From: Planctomycetaceae bacterium
Lineage (GTDB): Bacteria > Planctomycetota > Planctomycetia > Pirellulales > Thermoguttaceae
Direction of reading: 5' to 3'
Length of the DNA stretch: 64,000 nt
Assembly: GCA_004556055.1 (NCBI GenBank)
Contig: SFIW01000002.1
Span: forward strand, 1-64,000
The notes below the pieces were generated by a model, which saw nothing but the letters and a program-made list of their open reading frames with translations, was not told the DNA's origin and did no database searches. This document shows positions 51,801 to 63,800 of the stretch, one piece after another (position 1 is the stretch's first letter; every line of letters starts with the position of its first letter). A program made the translations under genes and the position numbers.

Positions 51801-54800
51801 AACCTCGTGATCACGGGCGAAACGAATGAAACAGGCGCCTACCTCTCCGACTGGTTCCGCTTCAACCTCAAGCAGAGCGAGAACGACTCGGTTCCGAATT
51901 ACAAAGACGCGTTCATTCAGATCGACATGTCGGATACCCTCGAAGGCCTTGACGTCAAAGGCAACTTGGGCGACCTCGATCTCTATCTCTATCGCGCCGT
52001 CTTGACTGACGATACGCTTTCCTTCGAGGAAGCATACGAGCAGGGCGCCTATACTCTCGAATTGGTTCAGAGCAGCAAGGGCGTCGGCCTCCAGGAGCGC
52101 ATTTCTTTCTCGAACCTGGATATCGCCGACGGAAATTACTTCATCTGCGTCTCCGGATTCAACGGCTCGGCGAACCGTTACTCCTTGACCCTTGGCGGCT
52201 TTACTAAGTCCGGCGACGTCCTTCCGACCGATCCCGCCGAATACTTCACCGAAGATTCCGTCACGGTCTTGAACTCCGTCGCGACCCTCAATTGGCGCGT
52301 CCCCGTCGACGACTACGTCTCGCGCGTTAAGATCGAATACCGCGCCGTAGGAACCTCCGAGTGGGTCGAAGCGGGCTCCTTCAAGCCTTCCGTTACTTCC
52401 TGCAAGATCGCGGGCCTTTCTTCAGACACTGAGTATGAATTCCGTATGACGGTCGTCAACTTCTTCGTTGAAGACGATCCTCTCACCGCGACCGTTACGA
52501 AGACGACCGACGCGTTCGTCAACGAAACTGTCTATCGCGCCGTTATCGTCGGCGTCGCCGACTACCCCGGCGTCGCGGCTGATTTGGTCGCGCCCGTCAA
52601 CGACGCCAAAGCGTTCCGCGACGCGCTTCTCCAGGATCCTCAGTGGGCGGAAAGCAACATCACAATGCTCGTTAATTCCGACGCGACGCGCGACGCCGTC
52701 CTTGACGCCCTTGCGCAGGTCGCCGAAGATTCCGACGACAACGACGTTTTCGTCTTCTACTTCGCCGGTTCCGGCTCATCCGCCGTCATCGGTAGCCAGG
52801 AAGTCGGATATCTCAAGACGTGCGGTTCAGTCCGTAACGAATTCATCTCGAGTTCCGATCTTCTCAAGGCGGTCGAAAGTATCGCCGCCGGTTCGAAGCA
52901 GTTCGTCTTGGACGCGGGGCAAATCTCCGCCGACGCCGAGTCTACCGGTATCAATTACGCGCCCTTCATCGAATCCCTTACGACTTCGAAGGTCAACGGC
53001 GGTTCCGAACGCGTCGCCCAGACGACCGTTCTCACTTCCGGCGACGACGAAAATCTGATTTCTCCTTCCGGTTTAGGAAACCGTAGCGTCTTCAACCGCG
53101 CGCTCGTCGACGCTATGGAGAAGTACCTCAAGCCCGTGACAGTCGAAGACGTCGAACTCGCCGAAGAAGAAGCGAAGAACGCGAAACCTGGAGTCGTCGT
53201 CGAGATTCCTGAAATCTCCGACGGACGCGTCTCCTTCGAAGAACTCTTCGCCGCCATTAAAGCGGACGAGAGCGTCCAGCTTTACTCTGTCGGCGCGTCC
53301 CTCGCGAGCAACTCCGAGGATGAAACCGTCCTCATGAGCGGCTTGTGGAACGAAGCGGACGCCTTCAACGACGAGTGGCTTGAAAACGGCGCGATCGTCG
53401 TCACTACAACCGTCGACTGCGTCGACGCTCACGACGGCAAGATTTCTTTGCGCGAAGCCGCGGCGCTCATGGGTGTCCAGCTTGAGAATACGGTCGCCGT
53501 CGAAGAGAACGCGACCTTCACGCTCAGCGCCGGTTCCGTCGTGACGATTGGCACGAGCGTCGGTTACGTCGTTGAAGACGTCCAACTTGTTTATGCCAAC
53601 GGCGCGTTCCGCACCTCCGAAGCATGCCAGCTCCAGACCGAAACGACCCTTCTTGATTTCTCGCGCGCGGGCCAAGGCGTTGCCTGGACTGCGGAAGATT
53701 GGGAAGACGGCAAGGTTGCCCTCGTCGACAGCAAGGATCTGGCGGTCAACGACCTGGAATTCAAACTCGTCGGTTCCGTGACGATCGACGGTGAAACCGC
53801 AGTCTTCGACCTCGAAGACGGAGACGTTCTCTCCACTGCCGCTGCGGAAGAAGAAGGACGCGAAGTCACCGTCAAGAAAGTAGGTCAAGAATACCGTCTC
53901 TTTGTCGGCGAAGTTCCTTATACCCGTTTGACCGGTCTCTACTTTAACGGCGAGCCGATCGCGATCTCTAAGGGCGTCGAACTTGCTCAGATCGAGACGA
54001 TTAAAAAGGTGATTTTCGACCCGTCTCTCGAAGGTCAGACTCTCGAACTCAACGCAACTGCCGGCCCGATCGTCTTTGCCAACGGCGGCGCCGTCATCGG
54101 TTCCGGCGCTGCTAATCCGATCACCCTTAGCGGTTCCAACGTTCATACCTTAATTCGCGCGACCGGCTCTGAGACGACTACGATCGTAGGACTCAAGCTG
54201 ACGAACGCCGGCGATTCCGCGATTGTCGTCGATGAAGGCGCTTCCCTCGAATTGGCGAACTGCCTCCTCGCCGACTCCAGCGTTCAGGACGAGGCGATCA
54301 TTGAAAACAACGGTTATCTCCTCCTTGTCAACGACACGATCGTCAATAACAAGACGAACGGATTCCTCGTTGGCGGAGAAGGCGAAACGACCTTGAAGAA
54401 TACGATCGTCGCCCTCAACGACGCCGATCTCTCGAACTTGACCTATGACGCGACGAACGTCGTCGGCGCTGCGGATCCTGGTTTCGTCGACGCTGAAAAC
54501 GGCGATTATCGCTTGACTAAGACTTCCGAAGCTCTCGATATCGGTCAGAACTCCGCCGTGAAACTCAGCGGCGGCGTCGTGATTGTCTCGGATCTCGCCG
54601 GTGAAGACCGTATCGGATTGGCTGGAACGGTCGACGCGGGCGCCTACGAATACACCGTCGCGCTGGAAGATCGCGAAACTCCCTCGACCGTTGTGACGAC
54701 TCTGGACGATATTGTCGACGCGACAGACGGCGAAATCTCCTTGCGCGAAGCGATCGCTTACGCGGGAACTACCTACAACGTCGACACGCTATTGAAGGAA

Positions 54801-57800
54801 GGGGACGTCGTCTACGACGAAGAAGGCGTCAAGTATGTCGTCTCCAATGGCAAGTTGATCTCCTTCGACGGCGTCTCTGCGATTCAGCAGGGCCAATATT
54901 ACGAGACCCCCGGCGTCTTCATGACCGACGCGAAGGGTAATTCCATTCAACTCGAAGGAGGGGACGTCGTAACCCTGACGAACGGATCGAAGGCGACCGT
55001 AGTCGGCGCAAAGCTGCTCCTCGCGTCTGGTATCCCGGTCGAGATTGGCTCGACGATTGTTCTCGAGAACGGGGAGATGGGCTCCTTCTCGCATGGCGCT
55101 ACGACGACCTTTATGATGGGACAGCAAATTTCCGTCAATCTCACCGCTGCGTCCATTAGCTCCACGACTCCTGTCGCGACCTTCGACGAGGGAACTTACG
55201 TCCTTACTTACGACGGCAAGAACGCCTTCACCGCGACCCTCAACGTCACGACGACCGACGAAAGCAATCAGACGACGACGTCGACCTTCGACGCGACCTT
55301 CATGCTCGTCGACGGCGCGACCTTCAACTTTGTCGACGCCGAAGGCGGCTTGGGCGAAGAAGGCTCTATCGTCACGACCCGTTCCGTTGAAATTGAAAAC
55401 GGCAAGTATACCTTGGCGCAAGATATCACCGAGACTGTTGGAAAGGAAACGGTCGTTCTCTATTCGTCCGGCGCGGTACTGACCTTGACCGACGGCGTCT
55501 TCACCGACGTCGACGGCGTTGAAGTCAAAGTCCCCGTCAACACTAAGATGATCGCCCCCACCGGCGCGAATATCACCTATCAGCGTTCCACCTTCTCTCA
55601 GGCTCAGCTTGAAGAAGGCGCGAAGCTTACCGACGAAAACGGCGTCGTTCGTTACTTCAAGTCCGGTTTGACTGTGACTGAGGAAGTGACCCTCGGAACG
55701 TCGATCACCTTTGCGAAGGGACTGGAATCGGGCACGATTCTCCTCGAAAAGGGCGCCCTCTCCATCGAACGCGCTATCACTCTCGACGCGACTCTCAACG
55801 CCGGTCTGACGATCGACGCGAACGGCGAAAGCCGCGTCTTCACCGTCGACGCGTATCGCGAGACGAATCCGACCGCGTTCGTGAATATTAGCGGCGTCAC
55901 GCTCCTTAACGGATCCTCTGACGAAGGCGGCGCGATCTACGTCGCTGAAAACACGAATCTTCGCTTGAAGGACTTCACGATCCAGAACGCTCAGTCGACT
56001 GGCGACGGCGGCGCGATCTACAACCTCGGACGCGTTGATTTGGAATCGACGACGAAAGTTTCGACGATTGAAGGCGTTAGCGGAAACCGCGGCGGCGCGA
56101 TCTATAACGAAGGGACGTTGACCGTTACCGGCGTCGCGATCGACGGCGTCGAATCGCAGTATGGCGCGATCTACAACGCGGGTTCCGCGACCCTTGCCGG
56201 TTCGACGATCCAGAACGCGAACGCCGATCGCGGCGGCGCGGTCTACAACGTCGGAACCTTAACGATCTCGAAGTCGTCCGAAATTTCGAACAATACGGCG
56301 ACCGTCGGCGCCGGCCTATATAACGAAGGGGTCGCTAACGTCGTGAACTCCGCCTTCGTCGGCAACGAAGCGTCCGAAAGCGGCGGCGCGGTCTACAACG
56401 TCGGAACTCTCACGATTACGAACGCGAAGTTGCAGTCGAACGTCGCGGAACTCGGCGGCGCGGCGATCTACACTGTCGGAAATCTCCTTGTTAATCGCGC
56501 TCTTATCGCGGATAACGTCGCTTACAACTCATCGGCGATCTTGTCGAAGGGCGCGACCTCCGTCGTCAGCTCTTTGATCCTCGCGAACGGCGACGAATCC
56601 TCTAAATCGGGAACCTACGCCGTCCTCGTCTCGGGCGGTACGATGGAACTCGTCGGCAACACGATCGTCGGCAACTACCAAGGCGGCGTGACTTCCATCG
56701 GCGGCGACGTCAAGGTTTACAACTCGATCATCGGCGACAACGGCGGTTACGACCTCAATTTGAAGAACGTCGCCGACGTTCAATACTCCATGGTTGATCG
56801 TTCTTTCCAGACGATTGCGGCGACGAATCTCCACTACGCTCCGAACTTCAACGACTTCGACAAGAGCGCCGATTGGACTCAATGGAACCTGCGTCTTTCC
56901 GGAAGTTCCATCGCGGTCAACGGCGGATCGGTCGAATACAACTACTATACCAGCTTCACCGGCAAGAAGACGGCGATTACTGTCGATTACGCGGGCAACT
57001 CTCGCTTGACGGATACCGGCGTCGACGTCGGCGCGTACTCCGCCAATTTGGCGATCGAAGACTTCTCGACTGTCGTCACGACTCTCGAAGATATCGTCGA
57101 TCCAACCGACGGGCTCGTTTCGCTGCGTGAAGCGATTCGTTACGCCTCCTACGGCAAGACGGTTGAAGAACGCACGGTCACCTTCTCGAACGACCTCTTC
57201 GCGCTCTCCGATTCCGCCGTCGTTACTCTTGACGCCGATCTGCAAACGATCGTCGTCGATTGCGCCGTGACGATCACCTCCGCCTATACGAACGACCTGG
57301 GGCAGACGCAGTATCGCGATATCACGATCGACGGCTCCGCCTCCAACGCTCCGCTCTTCATCTTCACGAACGGCGCGGACGTCGAGATGTACGGCCTTAC
57401 ATTCGCAAACGCGCACTCGAGCGCCGCGAACGTAAACGGCGGCGCTATCATAGTACGCGGCGGCTCTGTCTCCATCGTCGACTCCGTCGTTAAGAACAAC
57501 GTTGCCGAACGCAACGGCGGCGCGATCTATCAAGAAGGCGGCGTCCTTTACGTCATCGACTCCTTGATCACCGGCAACAGCGCGGGAACCAAGAAGGGTT
57601 ACGGCGGCGCGATGTGCATGGTCGGCGGTCAGACGTATATCTATAACACGACGATTACCGCGAATACGGCGGCTGTTTACGGCGGCGTCTTCGCGATCGA
57701 CGGCCTTGTCGTCATGGCGAACTCGATCGTCGCTAAGAACGGCGGCGCGCAGAACGTCGACGTTTACGCCACCAACTTCGAAGCGACCGCCAACCTCATC

Positions 57801-60800
57801 GGCTCGATGGATCCGTGGTCCTCTCGCAACGGCGTCAACGGCAACATCGTCGGCGTCGCGTCCGACCCCGTCGATCCGCTCTTTACGAACTTCGAAGCGG
57901 GGGATTACACCCTCAGCTCGGCGTCTCTTGCAATTAACAGCGGCGTCAATCAGTATGCGTACGGTCCCGACGGCGTCCGTCTCAAGTTCGACTTGAACGC
58001 TAACGAGCGTATCGTCGGTTCCGTCGTCGATATGGGCGCTTTCGAATCTCAGTATCGCGACGTGCCTTCGACCGTCGTGACGACCCTCGCCGACACAATC
58101 GACCAAACCGACGGCTTCATCTCCTTGCGCGAAGCGTTGACGATCGCCGAACAGTTTGGCGCTCCGATCACCTTTGATTTGGGCGAAGATTTCATCGGTT
58201 CCGCCGAGATCCAGCTCAACTCTCTCCTTGGCGCGATCGACGTCAACTCCAATATCGTGATCGACGCGTCCGGCGTCCCCGGCGGTTTGACTCTTGTCGG
58301 TTCCGACGATCGTCTATTCAACGTCGCAAGCGGCAAGCTCAAGCTTGTGAACGTATCGTTGACCGGCGGTTCCGCGACGCGCGGCGGCGCGATCTATCAG
58401 ACCGGCGGTCAGATCGAACTCACTAACGTCGTCATTTACGACAATGAAGCGGAAGAAGCGGGCGGCGCGATCTACTCCACTGCGGGCTCCATCACGATGC
58501 TCAATACGACGATCGCGAAGAACGACGCGCCTAGCGTCCCCGGCGTCTACGCTTACGGAACCGTTTCGCTCCAGAACTCGATCGTCGCCCAGAACGCCGT
58601 CGAAAACGGTTCTGCCGCCGATAATTACGACGTTTACGTCCTCGGTAAGCTCAGTTCGACGGCGAGCATCGTCGGTATTGCGACCGCGAACGACGCTGAA
58701 ACTCTCGGCGGCGCCAACGGCAACGTCTTTGGCGTTGAGGATTCGCCTGTCGATCCTGGCTTCAAGTCCGCCGGAACGCTCAACTTCGAGCTCGATCCGA
58801 ACTCTATCGCCGTCAACGCCGGTTCGAACCGCCTCGTCGGTTATCCCGGATACTACGCGTCGATCCTTCGCGCGGCGGGCAACACCTCCGCTGTGAACGT
58901 CGATTATCTCGGCAACGATCGTATCGTCGGCGGCACCGTCGATATCGGCGCTTACGAATATCAGATCGCCGCTGAAGCCCCGAGCGTCGTCGTTACGACC
59001 CTTGAAGACGTCGTCGATCCATTCGACGGTTTGATTTCGCTCCGCGAAGCCGTCGAATACGCCGGTTCTTCATTCTACGTCGACGGTAAGACGACGGTTG
59101 TCGACCGCAACATTACCTTTGACCCGAGCCTCGCAGGGGGAACGATCGAACTTCAAAGCTCTCTCGAAATTACGAAGTGCTTGACGATCGACGCGACCTA
59201 CCTCAGCAGCGCCGTTACCTTAACCGCCGAATTCGCCGAAGAAGAATGTCCCGTCCTCATCCTGAGCGGCGTCGCCGATACCGTCGCCGACACGATCACG
59301 ATCTCCGGTTTGAAGATTACGGGCGGAAACGCGTCTTACGGCGGCGGCGTGTATCATCAGACGGGTAAGGCGACGTTGATTAGTTGCTCGATCTACGGCA
59401 ACGAAGCGATGTACGGCGCGGGCGTCGCCTCGAACGCGAACGCGGTTCTCGACGATCCGAGCGCGAATGTGATGACGCTGATTAACTGCACGGTCGCCAA
59501 CAACAACGCGACCGGCGCGTACGGCGGCGTCTGGAGTCGCGGCAGCGCGATGAACCTCTACAACACGCTCATCGCGAAGAACACCGTCAACGGCGAAGCC
59601 GGTCTCGACGTCTCGATCGCCAATGTCGGCGAAATCGGAACCTCCCTCATCGGCGCGGCGAGCGCGGCCTTTGCGCGTCAGTACGACTTCTACGGCGGTT
59701 ATGTCGGAACGGCGAGCGATCCGGTCGATCCTTGCTTTGTCGACGTTGAAAACAACGACTTCACCCTCGGACGCGACGAAAACGACGTAGTCTCCGTCGC
59801 CGTCAACGGCGGCGACTCCACGAAGATCAGGTTGCCCAACGGGGCCGTGCCTTCTTTCGACGTCGACGGAAACGTCCGCATCGTCGGCACGCTCGTCGAT
59901 ATTGGAGCGTACGAATCCCCGCTCGGCCCGAAGGAGATCCCGAGCCTCATGGTCACGACGTTAGACGACGTCGTCGACGAGTACGACGGCCTCATCTCCC
60001 TCCGCGAAGCTGTCAGCTACGCCAACAACTACGGTTTGGCGAGCACGATCACCTTCGCCGAACGCCTCTCTGGCGGTACGATCTACCTGGATTCGAGCCT
60101 CGTCATTTCCCAGAGCGTGACGATCGACGGCCTTACGAACAACGTTAAAGGTCTGACGATCACGAACTCCGACGAGGCTGGCGACCAGAGTATTATTTAC
60201 ATCAACGCCGGCGATACGGTCGTCAACGGCGTTACGCTCACGAATCGTTATACGGAACGTCGTCGTAACGACGCCGTCCCGACCGTCGAGCAAGGCGGCG
60301 CGATCTACGTGCGTCAGGGTTCGATCGCCCTCTACAACTCGCTCATCACCGATACGGCGGCTGTTTCCGGTTCCGCGATCTACGTCAACGAGAACAGCGA
60401 CACGGCGCTTGCGTCCCTCGTCAACTGCACCGTCGTCGATAACGTCGGACTCTCTACCGACGAGGAAACTGGCGCGGCGATTTACAGCGAGAAGGGCCGT
60501 CTGACGCTCCTGAACACCATCGTTGCGAGAAGTATCCTCAGCGATAATTCCAACGCGCAGGACGTCTTTAAGGGCGACGAAAAAGCCTTAACAATGACTA
60601 CGACGAATCGCGATACTCAAATTTACCAGCACGTCAGTCAGTACGACGACGACTCTGTGCAGATTGTGCCGACAGAAGGAATGACGGCAATTTATCGCGG
60701 CTCGACTGTTTACTATGACGGTTCCTATTGGATTTATAGAGTGGGGATGCATGAGTATCAGTTGCAGGTAGACTCCGTTCTCCAGATGAACGAGGACGTC

Positions 60801-63800
60801 GAACTCGAATACATCGCCGGCAAGTGGTACAGCGGAGGCGTGATCTTTGATAAGGACTTCGCCGATGGCGCGCAGACCCTTTGGACTAGCGTTGAAACTG
60901 GTATGACCGAAAACGTCTACTATGTTGACGGCGAGTTCCGACTTGGTTCGACGACGGGCGCTCTCGTCAACTTCGCCGACGGCGATAAGATCGTCGCCAC
61001 GGAAAGCGTCGATTACATCATAATCTCGTCGACGGGAACCTTGGCTCGATGCAACTACACGATAGAAAATGGTTTCAATAACTATGTTGCTACCGACAGC
61101 TACGTGAATGATAGACTCAGGGAAATCGCCGCTGAGTTGCAAGCGGAGTTGGCGACTCAGACGACCTTCTCCTACACTGAGAACGGCGTCACGGTGGAGT
61201 ATCCGATCAAATCCGCGTCTGTTCTCATTAAGAGTTACTCTACGGAGAACAACGTCACTCGTTTTGATCGGACTCTCGACGTGACGATTTCGTACACTGT
61301 CGAATACGTCTATGAAACGGTCGCGGGCGTCGTCGTCATGCGATCGATCGTCGAACGTTCCGATTCATTGAGCGCGCAGACTTCTGGGCACGGTTCCTTC
61401 ATCGGCTCCGCGACGAACGACCTCTCCGAAGCGGTCAACGACCTCTTCGTCGACGCCGATAACGGCGATTATCACCTGACGAACAACTCCTTGGCGACGA
61501 ACTCGGGGGATAATTCCTATTTCGCGCAGAACACGATCAACGGCACCTATGATACGTACGATATCGAAGGAAATCGCCGCATCTACTACACGACGGTCGA
61601 TATGGGCGCCTTCGAAAATCAGCAGGCGAAAGACAACCCGATCACGAGCGCGGCTGGTCGCAACGTGACGATCACCGTTACGACGAAACGCGACGTTGTC
61701 GATTCGAACGACGGCGTGACCTCCATGCGCGAAGCCTTGGCGCTTGCCGACGATCTCTATCGCTACGGTTATGAGAATATCTCGGTTGTCTGCAAGTCTG
61801 CTTATGAAATCGCGGTCGACTCCACTCTCGGTTCGCTGACGATTAACAGCCCGATCACCCTTTATGGTAGCGGTTCGACGATTGACGCCGGACATGCCGG
61901 AGCGGGTCTTGTGATTCAGTCGGACGGCGAAGTCCGAGTTTCAAGGTTGATTATCGCGAACGGCGAGAGCTCGCATCTCGGCGCTGGCGTCACGATCAAC
62001 AGCGGCGACGCGACGTTGCAAAGCGTCTTGATCTACGGATGCGAGTCGGCGGCTTACGGCGGCGGCGTCTATATGGGATCGACTGGAAAATTGGATCTTT
62101 ACAATGTGACGATCACGAAGAATACCGCGTTGTATGGACCTGGCGTCTACTCGGTTGCCGGCTCCACCGTCAATCTTTACAACACGATTGTCGCTCAGAA
62201 TCAGGCTTCCGAAGTCGGAACGGTAACGCGCGACGTCGAGTTGATGGGCGATTACTTCCTCGCTTACTCGGTAATCGGCAGCGCCGGTTCCTCGACAGAC
62301 GCCGCCAAACTCCGCGCTTACTCGTCTCATTCGACGATTGGTTACGGTTTTGACAACGCCGTTGATCCTGGATTCAACAATTTCGCGAACAACGACTTCC
62401 GTCTCAGCCTGACGCATAGCGCGGTGAAGAATACGGGCTCCTACGCTTACGTCTATCCTGGCGCGAGCGACCTTAACGGAGTCTATATCGCCGGCGTCGT
62501 CAGCCCTGGCGCGTATCAGGCAGCGCGTGAGGAACGTTCGACGATCGTTACGACCCTCGACGATATCGTCGATCCATACGACGGACTCATCTCCTTGCGC
62601 GAAGCCGTCGCTAACGCGAGCGATAACCTTTCGGGCGCAGGTTGCGGTAGCGTCGACGACAGCTCTTATAATTCGTCCAACGCGATGAATAATGCGAGCG
62701 TCTATAACAACGTCTACTACTCGCCGATTACCTTTGACAAGAGCCTTGCGGGCGGCACGATTTACCTTAACTCTTCGTTGTATTTCGATAAGACTTCTCC
62801 TTACTCTCAAGTCGTCTTCGATTACTTGATCGACGCGTCGGCGCTTTCCGGTCTCGGCGGGATCACGATCGACGGCTCGAGGATTCAAGGCGGTATCGAT
62901 CCCGCGCTTTCCGGCGAGAACGCCACGAAATACACGCTTAGCGATAAGGAGCAGACGCCTATCGCAATGTTCCAGATCCTCGGAACCGCCGCTCCAAGCG
63001 TTCCCGTATACTACCCGACCCATCTTGATATTCGTAACGTCAGACTGGTTGGAAACCATGATATCGTCGGTATCAACGTCATGCCGGTCTCCATTCTGAC
63101 CACGCATAACTGCTTGATGGAAGGTTTCGGCACGTCGATCCGCGTTTGGGATAACGATAACGATCAGGGCGGTTTGGCGCACATTTACAACACGACGATC
63201 ATCGGCGGCGTCTATTACGGCGGTACGGCGCGCGCTTACAACTCGATTGTCACCAACGGTTTCACTCGACGTATTTCCCAAAATAATCCTGGTTATCGTC
63301 AAGCGATTTACGGTAGCGACTGCATTACCTACAGTTCGAGCGAGCTCTTCGTGAACGCCTCGAAGGGCGATTATCGCCTCGGTTCCTCCTCGTGGGCGAC
63401 CAACCGCGGTAATAACGATTACCTCATGACGTTAGCCCTGACCCACGCCGATCCGGAAGTCGACTTGCACGGCAATCCGCGCGTCAAGAATGGCACGGTC
63501 GATATCGGATGCTACGAGAGCCTCTATGTCGACTCTGCGTCGGTCGTCGTCGATACCGAACTCGACGTTGTCGATCCGTATGACGGAAAGATTTCGTTGC
63601 GCGAAGCGATTGCCTACGCCGAACAGTTCGACTATACCGTGACCTTCTCCGACGAGCTCAACGGCAAGACGATCGTTGTCGATTCGCCGGTCGCTCTTAC
63701 TCGCGACGTCAACATCAACGGCGGCTCTGTCGACGTTACGATCGACGGCAACCGCGCGGGAAGCGTCTTCGAGATCGATATCCCCAGCGTCATCCTTGGC

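Noticed and set aside
56529..58106. Long minus-strand open frame inside the giant surface protein
   Set aside because: It is antisense to beta-helix repeats; the product is Asp/Arg/Val-rich without known motifs. Several similar minus-strand frames occur in the same gene for the same reason.
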